Below, in pieces: positions 32,502 to 43,933 of a DNA stretch of 64,000 nt (the first letter of the stretch is position 1; every line of letters begins with the position of its first letter). The translations under genes and the position numbers were made by a program. The notes beneath the pieces are model-generated. The model saw only the letters and a program-made list of their open reading frames with translations. It made no database searches and was not told the DNA's origin. This stretch comes from Panacagrimonas perspica (GTDB lineage Bacteria > Pseudomonadota > Gammaproteobacteria > Nevskiales > Nevskiaceae): the NCBI RefSeq assembly GCF_004364935.1, contig NZ_SOBT01000009.1:333994-397993 (forward strand), written 5' to 3'.

Positions 32502-33402
32502 CCGTCAGCGCTTCGCGATCGAAGCGGCTGCTGACACCGATCAGCACGAGCTCGGTGCGCGGCGTGGAGACGCCCCAGGCGCTGCCGTCGACGTAGGACT
32601 CGAAGCTGCCGACCTTCTGGTAGAGCGTGGTCAGCGGATAGTTCTTGAAGTTTAGGAAGCCCTTCGCGCGATACACGGTATCGGTGAGCGATTTCATCGT
32701 GCGGATGAATTCCATCCGGCGGAGCGGCTTGTCGCTGCGATAGACCATGCTCTCGAACGGATGCGAGGCCGGGTCCATCACCGCCTCGGGCCGGAACGTG
32801 GACTGCCCCAGGCGGCTGTCGCCGAGCAGCACCTGCAAGGGCACGGATCCGTTGTCGGTCTCGAAGATCGACGCGGTCGGTAGCAGGTCCGTGATCATCT
32901 TGCGGACCTTCTGCGTCTGCTCCGGGCCGGCGGCCTGCGTACGGTTGAGCACGATCATGTAGGCACCGCGGATCTGGCGTTCGAACAGCTGCGCGTACTC
33001 GGTGTCGCGTGCATCGAGCGCGTGTACCGCGTCGACGACGGTGACCACGTTCTCCAGGAAGATCTTGCGGCGCACCTTGGCCGTGTTGAACGTGCAGACG
33101 ATGTTGATCGGGTCCGACACGCCGCTGGTTTCGATCAGCAACTGCTCGGGCGGCGGCTCGGTGGCCAGCAGGTTCTCGACGCCGGCCACCAGGTCGTCGC
33201 GGATCGAGCAGCAGATGCAGCCGTTGGCCAGCTCCATCTGCTGGCCCTCGACCTTCACGATCAGCTTGGCGTCGATGTTCAACTCGCCGAAGTCGTTGAC
33301 GAGCACCGCCAGACGACGGCCATCGCCCTGCGTCAGCAGGCTGTTGAGCAAGGTGGTCTTGCCGGCGCCGAGGAACCCGCTGATGAGCGTGATCGGCAGC
33401 AT
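32476..33402 (-). CDS. CobW/G3E family P-loop GTPase
   Basis: The 308-residue metallochaperone-type GTPase has Walker A GFLGAGKTTLL, the metal-binding CxCC motif NGCICCSIRDD, and switch ETSGVSDP. The usual guanine-specificity NKxD motif is IVLNRTQA here, so Asp is lost. The C-terminal CobW_C domain is present. Start: ATG at 33402 begins the fold directly; a GTG at 33456 would add 18 residues, and neither has a clear ribosome-binding site. Confidence 0.88.
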   Translation of the reverse strand: MLPITLISGFLGAGKTTLLNSLLTQGDGRRLAVLVNDFGELNIDAKLIVKVEGQQMELANGCICCSIRDDLVAGVENLLATEPPPEQLLIETSGVSDPINIVCTFNTAKVRRKIFLENVVTVVDAVHALDARDTEYAQLFERQIRGAYMIVLNRTQAAGPEQTQKVRKMITDLLPTASIFETDNGSVPLQVLLGDSRLGQSTFRPEAVMDPASHPFESMVYRSDKPLRRMEFIRTMKSLTDTVYRAKGFLNFKNYPLTTLYQKVGSFESYVDGSAWGVSTPRTELVLIGVSSRFDREALTAALDACVG

Positions 33403-33564
33403 CTGCCGGCCACTGGCAGCCTGGACTTCGGGGTAGCGGGCGAGCGGGTTGAGCACGGGGGAAGACGTCGGCGGCGATCGGGACCGCAGAGCATACCGAG
33501 CACAGGCCGCAACGGGTCTACGGACTCGCCCTTACCCGGAAAGGTGGGACGGCGTCCGGTAATC

Positions 33565-33634
33565 CGTAGCCCGGACGAAGTCCGTGATTTTCCTCGCGAG
33601 TCGAAGTGGAATCCCGGGCTTCGCCCGGGCCACG
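33565..33634. repeat. GTAGCCCGG palindromic repeat, mixed arms
   Basis: Left arm CGTAGCCCGGACGAAGTCCG and right arm GGGCTTCGCCCGGGCCACG; the terminal CTACG has changed to CCACG. Located just past the DUF1318 stop codon. Confidence 0.85.
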
Positions 33635-33639
33635 AAGCC

Positions 33640-34251
33640 TTACTTCTGCTTCCAGGTGCTGCCGTCCTGCACGTACCAGCCGGACTTCGCGCGAGCGATC
33701 CAGCGCTTGGCGAACACGCCGCGGATCTGCGCCTCCCACTGCGGTTGGCCGTTGGCCACCGCGAGTTCGTGGTACAGCGCGGCACGGTCCGCATTCTCGT
33801 TGGCGACCAGCGTGCGGACCTTGTTGCGCTCGGGCAGCGGAACCAGATTGCCATCGCGCACGACGATGAAGCCGTCCGCCACCATGCCGACGGCGCCCGA
33901 GGCGTAGTACGGCGACAGATCGGCGAAGCGCGCTTCCATGCTGTCGGTCAGGCGCTGGATCTCCGGCGACGCGATGTCGAGATTGGGCTCCGCGGCGCGC
34001 GCCACCGGCATCACGAAGTCCAGCACCTGCACCGCGAGGTCGCGCATGGCGGGGACTTCGAGGCGCGACGTCGGTGCCGCTTCCGGTGCGGGCGTGATCG
34101 GTGCCGGCGCCGCCTGCCCGCCCCAGACCTCGTCGATCACGCGATCAGCGGCTGCCTGCGCGGCAGCCGCGGGGAAGTAGACGTTGATCGTCACGCAGGC
34201 AGCGAGCACGAGGCCGCTGGCGGCGAGAAGCAGGGCGGTCAGACGATTCAT
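33640..34251 (-). CDS. DUF1318 (YdbL-like) lipoprotein
   Basis: The 203-residue protein has a signal peptide with lipobox VLAAC and the family core TINVYFPAAAAQAAADRVIDEVWG followed by a Pro/Ala linker. The C-terminal part has AVGMVADGFIVVRDGNLVPLPERNKVRTLV, the DUF1318 signature for a periplasmic domain. A partner YdbH/YnbE is not seen nearby. Start 34251 gives the signal peptide directly; the frame upstream is the repeat at 34337-34406. Confidence 0.87.
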   Translation of the reverse strand: MNRLTALLLAASGLVLAACVTINVYFPAAAAQAAADRVIDEVWGGQAAPAPITPAPEAAPTSRLEVPAMRDLAVQVLDFVMPVARAAEPNLDIASPEIQRLTDSMEARFADLSPYYASGAVGMVADGFIVVRDGNLVPLPERNKVRTLVANENADRAALYHELAVANGQPQWEAQIRGVFAKRWIARAKSGWYVQDGSTWKQK

Positions 34252-34336
34252 ACGGGTACTCCGGGACACGATTTTTCGGACGGCGAAGTATAGGCAGGCG
34301 CGTGATGAGCGGCGCTTGAACGGGAGTTGCCCCCAC

Positions 34337-34406
34337 CGTAGCCCGGACGAAGTCCGGGATCTTTCTCGCAAGTCGAAGCGCAACCCCGGACTTCGTCCGG
34401 GCTACG
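34337..34406. repeat. GTAGCCCGG palindromic repeat (GACGAAGTC type)
   Basis: Arms CGTAGCCCGGACGAAGTCCG and CGGACTTCGTCCGGGCTACG, fully self-complementary, with a 30-base centre. It lies between the DUF1318 and sufT genes. Confidence 0.92.
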
Positions 34407-34413
34407 ACATGCC

Positions 34414-34959
34414 CTAGATGAAACCCACCGCCAGCTGCGCCGCCTCCGACATCATGTCGCGCGTCCACGGCGGATCGAAGGTGAGCTCCACGTCCGCCTC
34501 GGTCACGCGCGGGACCTGCAGCACCTTGGATTTCACATCCGCGACCAGGATGTCGCCCATGCCGCAGCCGGGCGCGGTCAAGGTCATGCGGACCACGGCC
34601 TTGCGATTGCCGTCGTCCAGCGCTTCGAGCTTGCACTCGTAGACCAGCCCCAGCTCGACGATGTCGACCGGAATCTCCGGGTCGTAGCAGGTACGCAGCT
34701 GCGACCACACGGCCTTCTCGATCTCGGCGTCGCCGGCGTCTTCCGAGAGCTCCGGCCCGCGCACCACTTCCTTGCCCAGCGCGTCCGCGTCCTTGCCGTC
34801 GATGCGGAACAGGTGACCCTGCACGAGCACGGTGAAACTTCCGCCGAGCGCCTGCGTGATCTCGGCATCCGCCGCTTCGGGCAACTCGACCTTGGTGCCC
34901 TGCGGGATCAGCACGCCGATCACGTCACGGGTGAGCTGCACGGTTTCAGGGCTGGACAT
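34414..34959 (-). CDS. sufT: SufT family iron-sulfur assembly protein (MIP18/DUF59)
   Basis: The 181-residue protein has the DUF59 motif YDPEIPVDIVELGLVYEC, TLTAPGCGMGD with the reactive Cys, and VELTFDPPWTRDMMSEAA. The N-terminal 85 residues form the SufT-specific extension (RDVIGVLIPQGTKVELP). SufT proteins help mature Fe-S proteins. The ATG at 34959 is used; the TTG just before it is an unlikely start. No other suf genes are nearby. Confidence 0.92.
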   Translation of the reverse strand: MSSPETVQLTRDVIGVLIPQGTKVELPEAADAEITQALGGSFTVLVQGHLFRIDGKDADALGKEVVRGPELSEDAGDAEIEKAVWSQLRTCYDPEIPVDIVELGLVYECKLEALDDGNRKAVVRMTLTAPGCGMGDILVADVKSKVLQVPRVTEADVELTFDPPWTRDMMSEAAQLAVGFI

Positions 34960-35141
34960 CAACGGCTCGGAGGCGAAACGGACGGCATGGGCGAACGGAC
35001 GGAGAAGAGGCGTCGCGAAGGGGTACGCATGTTAACCCCCGGCGTCCGCGACCCGCATCCACGAGGGACGGAATCCGGTCATGCGGCGTCCAGTTTGGGC
35101 GGGCATCATGGCGGCCCGAATCCCTGTCCAGGACGCCGAAA

Positions 35142-35861
35142 ATGAAGCTGAGCCCGCTCCCGCTGGTCCTTTTGATGGGCCTGCTGGCCGCCCCCACGCT
35201 GCAGGCCGAAGAGCCGCCGCACCGGCACGTCAACGTCAGCGGCACCGGCGAGGCCAGCGTCATCCCCGATCGCGCCCGCGTGCGCCTGGGCGTCACCCAG
35301 CTCAGCCCCGACCTGGCGGCCGCCGAATCCCAGGTCAACACCGTCGTGCGCACGTTCCTGACCGAGGCGCGCGCGCTCGGCTTGCGCGACGAGAACGTGA
35401 ACACCACCGGCGTGAGCATCAACCCGGAGTACGTCTGGGAGGAGAAGGACCGCAGCAATCGCCTCGTGGGCTACCGCGTGAGCCGCGACATCGATGTCCT
35501 GGTACTGGACCTCAACCGCCTCGGCGACGTCGTCATGGGCGCCACCAAGGCCGGCGTGAACCAGGTGCAGCCGCCGCAGCTCGAATCGTCGAAGGCTAAG
35601 GAGATCCAGCAGCAGGCGCTGGTGAAGGCCACGCAGGACGCGCAGGTGCGCGCCAAGATCGTGGCCGACACGCTGGGCGTGCGCGTGGGCGCGGTGCACT
35701 CCATCAGCGCCTCGGAATCCGGCCCGCAGCCGCCGATGCCCAAGATGATGATGATGCGCTCCGACGCCGGGGGTGGCGGCAACCAGGACATGGGCATCAA
35801 CGCCGGCGAGATTCGTTACAGCGCCACCGTCAACGCCGAGTTCGAGCTGGACCTGCCGTAG
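35142..35861 (+). CDS. SIMPL-domain (DUF541) periplasmic protein
   Basis: The 239-residue protein has a signal peptide ending TLQA and a SIMPL domain (NVSGTGEASVIPDRARVRLGV, VNTTGVSINPEY, YRVSRDIDVLVLDLNRLG, EIRYSATVNAEFEL). Related to E. coli YggE, which lowers oxidative stress. A run of four Met (KMMMMRS) and a Gly-rich segment near residue 200 are unusual. It is flanked by divergent sufT. Confidence 0.9.
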   Translation: MKLSPLPLVLLMGLLAAPTLQAEEPPHRHVNVSGTGEASVIPDRARVRLGVTQLSPDLAAAESQVNTVVRTFLTEARALGLRDENVNTTGVSINPEYVWEEKDRSNRLVGYRVSRDIDVLVLDLNRLGDVVMGATKAGVNQVQPPQLESSKAKEIQQQALVKATQDAQVRAKIVADTLGVRVGAVHSISASESGPQPPMPKMMMMRSDAGGGGNQDMGINAGEIRYSATVNAEFELDLP

Positions 35862-35970
35862 CCGTAGCCGCTCCCGTACGCGGCGCGATCCGCACGCCTG
35901 GGGCGCGCCCCGGGACGCCAAAACCCTGCGGGCACGGTCATAATTCCGCTTTGCCGCTGCCCGCTCGGTC

Positions 35971-36486
35971 ATGGCCCGAACCAAATCCGCTGCTCCGCCC
36001 CCCGTCGTGGGCCTGATCATGGGCTCGCGCTCGGACTGGGAAACCATGTCGCACGCCGCCCAGACGCTGACCGACCTGGGCATCCCGCACGAGGCCCGCG
36101 TGGTCTCGGCGCACCGCACACCCGATCTGCTGTTCGACTACGCCGGCAGCGCAGTCGATCGCGGGCTCAAGGTGATCATCGCGGGCGCCGGTGGCGCCGC
36201 CCATCTTCCGGGCATGTGCGCATCCAAGACGCGCCTGCCGGTGCTCGGGGTGCCGGTGCAGTCCAAGGCGCTCAACGGCCTGGATTCGCTGCTCTCGATC
36301 GTGCAGATGCCGGCCGGCATTCCGGTGGCGACGCTCGCCATCGGCCGTGCGGGCGCCATCAACGCCGCCCTGCTCGCCGCCAGCATCCTGGCCATCGAGG
36401 ATCCGCTGCTGGCCCAGCGTCTCGATGGCTGGCGCGCGGCACAGACCGAAAAAGTGCTGACGGACGAACCGCTCTCACTCGAATGA
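35971..36486 (+). CDS. purE: N5-carboxyaminoimidazole ribonucleotide mutase
   Basis: The 171-residue class I PurE converts N5-CAIR to CAIR in purine synthesis. It has the GSRSDWETM phosphate motif, [21 protein letters not shown] and [19 protein letters not shown]. The stop TGA overlaps the ATG of purK (ATGA), so the two are translationally coupled. Confidence 0.97.
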   Translation: MARTKSAAPPPVVGLIMGSRSDWETMSHAAQTLTDLGIPHEARVVSAHRTPDLLFDYAGSAVDRGLKVIIAGAGGAAHLPGMCASKTRLPVLGVPVQSKALNGLDSLLSIVQMPAGIPVATLAIGRAGAINAALLAASILAIEDPLLAQRLDGWRAAQTEKVLTDEPLSLE

Positions 36487-37574
36487 AGATCGGAATTCTT
36501 GGCGCCGGGCAGCTGGGTCGGATGCTCGCGCTGGCAGGCTATCCGCTCGACTTCGACTTCGTGTTCCTCGATCCGGCCGCTGAGGCTTGTGCCGCGCCGC
36601 TGGGCGATCACCTGCACGCCGACTACACCGACGAGGCCGTGCTCGCGCAGTTCTGCGATGCCTGCGAGCTGGCCACCTACGAGTTCGAGAACGTGCCAGC
36701 CAAGGTCGCGGAATTCGTGGCCGCACGCGTACCGATGTATCCCCCGCCCAAGGCGCTCGGCGCCGGCCAGGACCGGCTCGGCGAGAAGCGCATGTTCGAC
36801 GCGCTGAAGATTCCGGTGCCGCGCTACATGCCGGTGGCCGCGCGCGAGGCGCTGGACCTGGCCGTGCGCAACATCGGCCTGCCCTGCGTGCTCAAGACGC
36901 GGCGCATGGGTTACGACGGCAAGGGCCAGGCGGTGCTGCGCACCGAGGCCGACCTCGACGCCGCCTGGGAGAAGCTCGCCGGGCAGCCGCTGATTTGCGA
37001 AGCCTTCGTGCCGTTCGAGCGCGAGCTGTCGTGCCTGGCGGTGCGCGGGCGTGACGGCACGATGGTGTTCTACCCGGTCGTCGAGAATGTTCATCACGAC
37101 GGCATCCTGCGCGTGTCGACACCGCGCCAGGACGATCCGCTGCAGGCCGAGGCCGAGACGCACACGCGGCGAGTGGCCGAGCATCTCGACTATGTCGGGG
37201 TGCTCGCGTTCGAATTCTTCGTCGCCGACGGCAAGCTCTACGGCAACGAGATCGCACCGCGCGTCCACAACTCCGGGCACTGGACCATCGAAGGCGCCGA
37301 GATCTCGCAGTTCGAGAACCATCTGCGCGCGATCGCCGGGCTGCCGCTGGGTTCCACCGCGTTGCGCGGGCCTTCGCTGATGTTCAATTTCATCGGCGAC
37401 GCCCCGCCCACCACTGCGCTCGCCGCGATCCCGGGCGTGCACGTGCATCTCTACGGCAAGGCGCCCAAGCCGCAGCGCAAAGTCGGGCACGCCACGATCA
37501 CGGCCGCGTCGGAAGCCGAGCTGCTCGAACGACGCGCCCTGCTCGAAGCCCTGATTCCGCCGTCGTCGTCGTGA
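36483..37574 (+). CDS. purK: N5-carboxyaminoimidazole ribonucleotide synthase
   Basis: The 363-residue ATP-grasp enzyme carboxylates AIR to N5-CAIR, using ATP and bicarbonate. Visible are [60 protein letters not shown] and [13 protein letters not shown]. The ATG start overlaps the purE stop, and its own stop overlaps the GTG of the next gene. Confidence 0.97.
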   Translation: MKIGILGAGQLGRMLALAGYPLDFDFVFLDPAAEACAAPLGDHLHADYTDEAVLAQFCDACELATYEFENVPAKVAEFVAARVPMYPPPKALGAGQDRLGEKRMFDALKIPVPRYMPVAAREALDLAVRNIGLPCVLKTRRMGYDGKGQAVLRTEADLDAAWEKLAGQPLICEAFVPFERELSCLAVRGRDGTMVFYPVVENVHHDGILRVSTPRQDDPLQAEAETHTRRVAEHLDYVGVLAFEFFVADGKLYGNEIAPRVHNSGHWTIEGAEISQFENHLRAIAGLPLGSTALRGPSLMFNFIGDAPPTTALAAIPGVHVHLYGKAPKPQRKVGHATITAASEAELLERRALLEALIPPSSS

Positions 37575-38536
37575 ACGGCGACATCGGCCTGCAGGCCTGC
37601 GCGCATGGCATCCACGCCATCGACTCGGGCTATGTGCGGCCGCGCCTCGACGCGATTCACCTGATCGTCGAGAAGGGCCGCGCCGCGTTCGTCGACACCG
37701 GCACCGGCCTGTCCGTGCCGCGCATGCTCGAAGCATTGGCCCGGCTGGGCCTCGGCGTCGACGCGGTCGACTACGTGATCCTGACGCACGTGCATCTCGA
37801 CCACGCCGGTGGCGCGGGCCTGCTGATGCGCTCGCTGCCCCATGCCACGGCGGTCGTGCATCCGCGCGGCGCGCCGCACATGCTCGATCCGTCGAAAGTC
37901 TGGGCGGCGACGCTGGAGGTCTACGGCGAAGAACGCGCCCGTCGCGATTACGGCGAGCTGGTGCCGATCCCGCGCGAACGCCTCATCGAAGGCACCGACG
38001 GATCGAGTGTTTCGCTGGCCGGCCGCAAGCTGACCTTCATCGACACGCCCGGCCACGCCAAGCATCACTTCTGCGTGCACGACGAACAGGCCCGCGCGAT
38101 CTTCGCCGGCGACACCTTCGGCATCTCGTATCGCGAACTCGACCAGGGCGGCGAGCAGTTCATCTTCCCGAGCACGACGCCGACGCAGTTCGACCCGCCC
38201 GCGCTGCACGCGTCCATCGACAAGCTGCTGGCACTCCAGCCGCGCGCGATCTACCTGACGCACTACAGCGAGATCACCGGCATTCCGCAGAAAGGCGTCG
38301 ATCTGCACCGGCTGGTCGAGGCGCACGCCCAGCTGGGCCTTCAATGGGAAGGCTGTGCGGACGCCGCGCAACGCGCAGCAGGCCTCGCCGCAGGGGTCGA
38401 GCGCATGGCGATCGACGAAGCGCGCCGTGTGGGCGGTGATCCGGCGCAATGGACGCAGGTGCTCGACAACGACATCGCGCTCAACGCGCAAGGCATCGGG
38501 TCGTGGCTGGATTTCAGGAAGTCGAAGCGGGGCTGA
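37571..38536 (+). CDS. MBL-fold metallo-hydrolase
   Basis: The 321-residue metallo-beta-lactamase-fold hydrolase has LTHVHLDHAGGAG, FIDTPGHAKHHF, IFAGDTFG and YLTHYSEI, supplying the di-metal ligands. A C-terminal 90-residue helical extension follows. The GTG start at 37571 overlaps the purK stop (GTGA), so it is the third gene of a purE-purK operon. Substrate unknown. Confidence 0.9.
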   Translation: MNGDIGLQACAHGIHAIDSGYVRPRLDAIHLIVEKGRAAFVDTGTGLSVPRMLEALARLGLGVDAVDYVILTHVHLDHAGGAGLLMRSLPHATAVVHPRGAPHMLDPSKVWAATLEVYGEERARRDYGELVPIPRERLIEGTDGSSVSLAGRKLTFIDTPGHAKHHFCVHDEQARAIFAGDTFGISYRELDQGGEQFIFPSTTPTQFDPPALHASIDKLLALQPRAIYLTHYSEITGIPQKGVDLHRLVEAHAQLGLQWEGCADAAQRAAGLAAGVERMAIDEARRVGGDPAQWTQVLDNDIALNAQGIGSWLDFRKSKRG

Positions 38537-38542
38537 CTGTCG

Positions 38543-38613
38543 CGTAGCCCGGGTGAAACCCGGGGCTTCTCCCCGATCTGCGAGAAAATCTCCCGGGTTT
38601 CACCCGGGCTACG
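38543..38613. repeat. GTAGCCCGG palindromic repeat (GGTGAAACC type)
   Basis: Arms CGTAGCCCGGGTGAAACCCG and CGGGTTTCACCCGGGCTACG around a 31-base centre. It lies between the convergent MBL and ParA genes. Confidence 0.92.
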
Positions 38614-38619
38614 GGGGCT

Positions 38620-39366
38620 TCAGACGCCCAGCGCCTTCGCCGTCTCCAGCCACAGCTCCGCATACGCCAGCGCCGCCGCATCGTCCGACGGCGCGAACGC
38701 GGCCACCGGCGCGCGCCGTTCGCCCATGCGCTCCACGCTCGACGAATACGGGACGACCGCCTGCATCCGCGCGCTCATGATCTCGGGCGGCGCCTCCAGC
38801 AGTTCGCGATGCAGCCCGCGCCGGCGGTCCGCCATCGAGTAGAACGGCCGCAGCTTCTTCACCGGGAAGCCTTCCGCCTTGAAGTGATCCCGCAACTGCT
38901 CGTACGCCCGCAGGCTCAACCATGTCGGCACGACCGGCACCAGGATCAGGTCGGCCGCGGTGAAGACGTTGTCGGCGAGGTGCGAGAGGCTTGGCGGGCA
39001 ATCCAGAACCGCCAGTGAATACGTTTCCGAGAACGGCTTGAGCAGGCGGCGCAGCGCTTCACGCGGCGGCTCCACCTTCTTGAGCATGACGTCGAGATAG
39101 CGGTACGAAAAATCTGCGGGGATGAGGCTGAGGTTTTCGAACGGCGTCGGCTTCACCAGCCGCCCGACGGGGGTCTCGCCCGCGAGCACCTTCTTGGTCT
39201 TTTCCTCGCCCGGCTGGCCGTGCAGATACCAGCTCGACGCGCCCTGGGAATCGAGGTCCCAGACCAGTGTCTTGAGCCCGCTGGCGGCCGCGAAATAGGC
39301 CAGGTTCACCGAGGCGGCCGTCTTCCCCACCCCGCCTTTGACGTTGTAGATCGCGAGCGTTTTCAC
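38620..39366 (-). CDS. orphan ParA-family ATPase
   Basis: The 248-residue deviant-Walker ATPase has IYNVKGGVGKTAASVNLAYF, VWDLDSQGASSWYL and VLDCPPSLSHLADN. ParA proteins use ATP to position DNA or protein cargo. The GTG start at 39366 has GGGAGG eight bases upstream. No ParB or CheW-type partner is adjacent; it stands alone between an MBL gene and rpoD. Confidence 0.88.
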   Translation of the reverse strand: MKTLAIYNVKGGVGKTAASVNLAYFAAASGLKTLVWDLDSQGASSWYLHGQPGEEKTKKVLAGETPVGRLVKPTPFENLSLIPADFSYRYLDVMLKKVEPPREALRRLLKPFSETYSLAVLDCPPSLSHLADNVFTAADLILVPVVPTWLSLRAYEQLRDHFKAEGFPVKKLRPFYSMADRRRGLHRELLEAPPEIMSARMQAVVPYSSSVERMGERRAPVAAFAPSDDAAALAYAELWLETAKALGV

Positions 39367-39469
39367 GACGAATCCCTCCCCTGCGATGCGGAAGGTTTAG
39401 CACGCCCTGCACTGCTCGCGCGACCGTGGCCGGCGCGATGCCGCATCCACAGGTGGTCGGCCCAAATGA

Positions 39470-39494
39470 AACGGCCCCGCAATGCGGGGCCGTT
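39470..39494 (-). terminator. rpoD terminator
   Basis: AACGGCCCCGC-AAT-GCGGGGCCGTT, a perfect 11-bp stem 19 bases past the rpoD stop codon. On the minus strand it is followed by TTCATTTGGG, so the T tract is weak. Confidence 0.7.
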
Positions 39495-39513
39495 CGTTCA
39501 AGCGCGTTAAGCC

Positions 39514-41373
<1,860 letters not shown>

Positions 41374-41512
41374 GATCGGCCTGTCGAACGGACCATTGTC
41401 CGGGGGGTGTCGCGGGGAACTGCGCATTTTACGGGACGGACTCGGGTTTAGACCAGCGAAATGAGTGAGAGTTGACGCATCGAGGGGTCGATGACCCCTT
41501 CGAGCCGGGCCT

Positions 41513-43255
41513 TCATCGCTGGGATCGCCTGGGCAACAGCGCCTGCAACGCCTGCCATTCGGCGAGCTCGGCAGACCCCAGCTCTCGCACCGCGGACTCC
41601 GCCTTGAACCAGTCGATTCGCGACTGCATCGCCTTGTGGCGAAGGTGGTTAATGGCGTCGGTGAACTCGCGTTCAATGGCTGCATCATCCAGCGCCGCCG
41701 AAAGGGGGCCCAGGCGCTCCAGCGCGGCCGCCTTCGGCGTTCCGCGCCAGTGCTCGTGCAGCTGTCCGCCATGCGCCGAAGGGTTCTCGTGGAAGAACTC
41801 GACCGCCTCCACCAGCATGCTGATGCCGGGCAGTCCGGATTCCGCCAGCAATTCGAGCTCGGACACCTGATCCGCCAGGTCGGGGCGTTCGACCAGATAC
41901 TGGAGGGCGAGTTTCAGCACGCGGACGCTGCCGGCATCCAGCGGGGGCGCCGAGAGGGCCCGCGCGGGCGCCTCGCTGTCGGAGGAGACCGCCACGCCGA
42001 ACTCTTCGCGCCGAAGCCGGGTGATCCGCGACAGCTCGTCCACCAGCAGGCTGCGCAGCGGGCTGTCCTTCATCTTGGCCACATGCGGCTTGGCCAGGCC
42101 CGCCAGCTTGGCGCGGCCGTCCAGCGTCGCCAGGTTGGTCTGCTTGTTCAGCTCGCCGAGCAGGAAGGTCGACAGCGACAACGCCTCGTCCACGCGCTTG
42201 CGGAACGCCTCTTCGCCGATCTCCTGCACCAGCGAGTCGGGGTCGTGGCCGTCGGGCAGGAACATGAAGACGCATTCGCGCTTCTCGTCGACCTCCGGCA
42301 GGGCCTGCTCCAGCGCGCGCCAGGCAGCCGAATGGCCCGCGCGGTCGCCGTCGAAGCAGAACACGACTTTCGACGTGGACTTGAACAGCAGCGTCAGGTG
42401 CTCGCGCGTCGTGGCCGTGCCCAGGGTCGCCACCACCTCGCGGATGCCGTGCTGCGCGAGCATCACGGTGTCCATGTAGCCCTCGACGACGATCAGGTGC
42501 GGCAGCGCGCTCTTGCGCGACTGCTTGGCCTCGTAGAGCCCGAACAGGTTGCGCCCCTTGTGGAACAAGGCCGTCTCGGGCGAGTTGAGGTACTTGGCCG
42601 GATCGTCGGCCAGCGTGCGGCCACCGAAGGCGATCACGCGCCCGCGCGCGTCGCGGATCGGGAACATCACGCGATTGCGGAAGACATCGAAGACGCGCCC
42701 GGTCTCCTCCTTCTTCTTCAGCAGGCCGGCGTCGATCGCGTGCTTCGGGTCGTCGAAGAAATGCGACAGCGCGTCCCAGGAGTCCGGCGCGAAGCCCATG
42801 CCGAAGGTCTTGGCGGTCTCGCCGCTGACGCCGCGCTTCTTGAGGTAGTCGATCGCGGGCTGATGCTTGCGCAGCTGCTCCGAGAAGAAGCGCTGCGCCG
42901 CGGCCAGCGCGTCCAGCGGCCCGTCGAGCACCAGCCGCTCGAATTGCCCGCCCTCACGCGGCACCTCGATGCCCAGACGCCCCGCCAGCTCTTCGACCGC
43001 CTCGACGAACGTCAGGCGGTCGTACTCCATCAGGAAGCCGATGGCGTTGCCGCTCTTGCCCGACGAGAAGCAGTGATAGAACTGCTTGGTCGGCGAGACG
43101 AAGAACGACGGGGATTTTTCGTTGGAGAACGGCGACAGGGCCTTGAACTCGCGCCCGGCGCGCTTGAGTTCCAGGCGCGAACCGATGACCTCCACGATGT
43201 CGGCGCGAGACAGGAGGTCGAGTACGAAGCTCTGAGGGATGCGGCCGCCGGCCAT
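41513..43255 (-). CDS. dnaG: DNA primase with degenerate zinc-binding domain
   Basis: The 580-residue primase makes RNA primers for replication. The Toprim core ([23 protein letters not shown]), RNA-polymerase domain and C-terminal helicase-binding part are all present. The N-terminal CHC2 zinc motif is eroded: the expected C-PF-H reads LSPFS (Ser41, Ser44) and HCFGCG reads HCFSSG, leaving only Cys62 of four ligands. From memory, alphaproteobacterial primases have a similar LSPF...FSSGK form. Codon use resembles the neighbours. Confidence 0.96.
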   Translation of the reverse strand: MAGGRIPQSFVLDLLSRADIVEVIGSRLELKRAGREFKALSPFSNEKSPSFFVSPTKQFYHCFSSGKSGNAIGFLMEYDRLTFVEAVEELAGRLGIEVPREGGQFERLVLDGPLDALAAAQRFFSEQLRKHQPAIDYLKKRGVSGETAKTFGMGFAPDSWDALSHFFDDPKHAIDAGLLKKKEETGRVFDVFRNRVMFPIRDARGRVIAFGGRTLADDPAKYLNSPETALFHKGRNLFGLYEAKQSRKSALPHLIVVEGYMDTVMLAQHGIREVVATLGTATTREHLTLLFKSTSKVVFCFDGDRAGHSAAWRALEQALPEVDEKRECVFMFLPDGHDPDSLVQEIGEEAFRKRVDEALSLSTFLLGELNKQTNLATLDGRAKLAGLAKPHVAKMKDSPLRSLLVDELSRITRLRREEFGVAVSSDSEAPARALSAPPLDAGSVRVLKLALQYLVERPDLADQVSELELLAESGLPGISMLVEAVEFFHENPSAHGGQLHEHWRGTPKAAALERLGPLSAALDDAAIEREFTDAINHLRHKAMQSRIDWFKAESAVRELGSAELAEWQALQALLPRRSQR

Positions 43256-43308
43256 GCGTCGCAGTTTCCTGTTTCCGGTATCCGGTTGCCAGCGTGCGCG
43301 TACCTCAC

Positions 43309-43379
43309 CGTAGCCCGGGTGAAACCCGGGATTCGCAGGTCCGGATGGAGCGAAAAGCCCCGGGTTTCACCCGGGCTAC
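43309..43379. repeat. GTAGCCCGG palindromic repeat (GGTGAAACC type)
   Basis: Arms CGTAGCCCGGGTGAAACCCG and CGGGTTTCACCCGGGCTAC. It lies inside the macromolecular-synthesis block, between yqeY and dnaG, so it would be co-transcribed with them. Confidence 0.9.
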
Positions 43380-43407
43380 CACCGCTACCGCATCCGCTCG
43401 GTGAACC

Positions 43408-43854
43408 TCAGCCCAGCGCGGCCTTGATCAGCCCGGACAGCTTGCCCATGTCGGTCTTGCCCGCGACCTTGGGCTTGAGCCAGCCCATGACCTTGCCCAT
43501 GTCCTTTCCGCCCTGCGCGCCGGTCTCGGCGACGGCCTGCGCAATCAGCGCCTCGACTTCGGCGGTGGTGAGCTGCTGGGGCAGGTAGTGCAGGAGGACC
43601 GCGATCTCGCTGGCCTCCTTGTCCGCCAGGTCCGGGCGGTTGCCGCTGCGGAACTGCGACTCGGAGTCGCGCCGCTGCTTGAGCATCTTCTCGATGGACG
43701 CGATCACCACCGCATCCGTGATCTCGACCGAATCGACGACCTCGCGCTGCTTGATGTCGGAATTGAGCATGCGCAGAACGGACAGCCGTTCGCGCTCACC
43801 CGATTTCATGGCGGTTTTGATGTCCTCGAGGACGCGCGTTTTCAAATCTGACAT
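43408..43854 (-). CDS. yqeY: GatB/YqeY domain-containing protein
   Basis: The 148-residue protein carries the tRNA-binding-like GatB tail domain (LKTRVLEDIKTAMKSGERERLSVLRML, LLHYLPQQLTTAEVEALI, DMGKVMGWLKPKVAGKTDMGK). The family function is unsettled; it may stimulate tRNA-dependent amidotransferase or act in protein quality control. It lies between rpsU and dnaG. Confidence 0.95.
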   Translation of the reverse strand: MSDLKTRVLEDIKTAMKSGERERLSVLRMLNSDIKQREVVDSVEITDAVVIASIEKMLKQRRDSESQFRSGNRPDLADKEASEIAVLLHYLPQQLTTAEVEALIAQAVAETGAQGGKDMGKVMGWLKPKVAGKTDMGKLSGLIKAALG

Positions 43855-43897
43855 GGGCTTGAGGACATCAAAACCATCGGTCCATCACATCCAAACC

Positions 43898-43920
43898 CCG
43901 TCGCGATGCAGCCGCGACGG
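43898..43920 (-). terminator. hairpin between rpsU and yqeY
   Basis: CCGTCGCG-ATGCAGC-CGCGACGG, a perfect 8-bp stem 14 bases past the rpsU stop. There is no T tract after it on the minus strand. It could partly end rpsU transcripts, as an attenuator does between rpsU and dnaG in E. coli. Confidence 0.45.
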
Positions 43921-43933
43921 AGTAGAAGATTTT

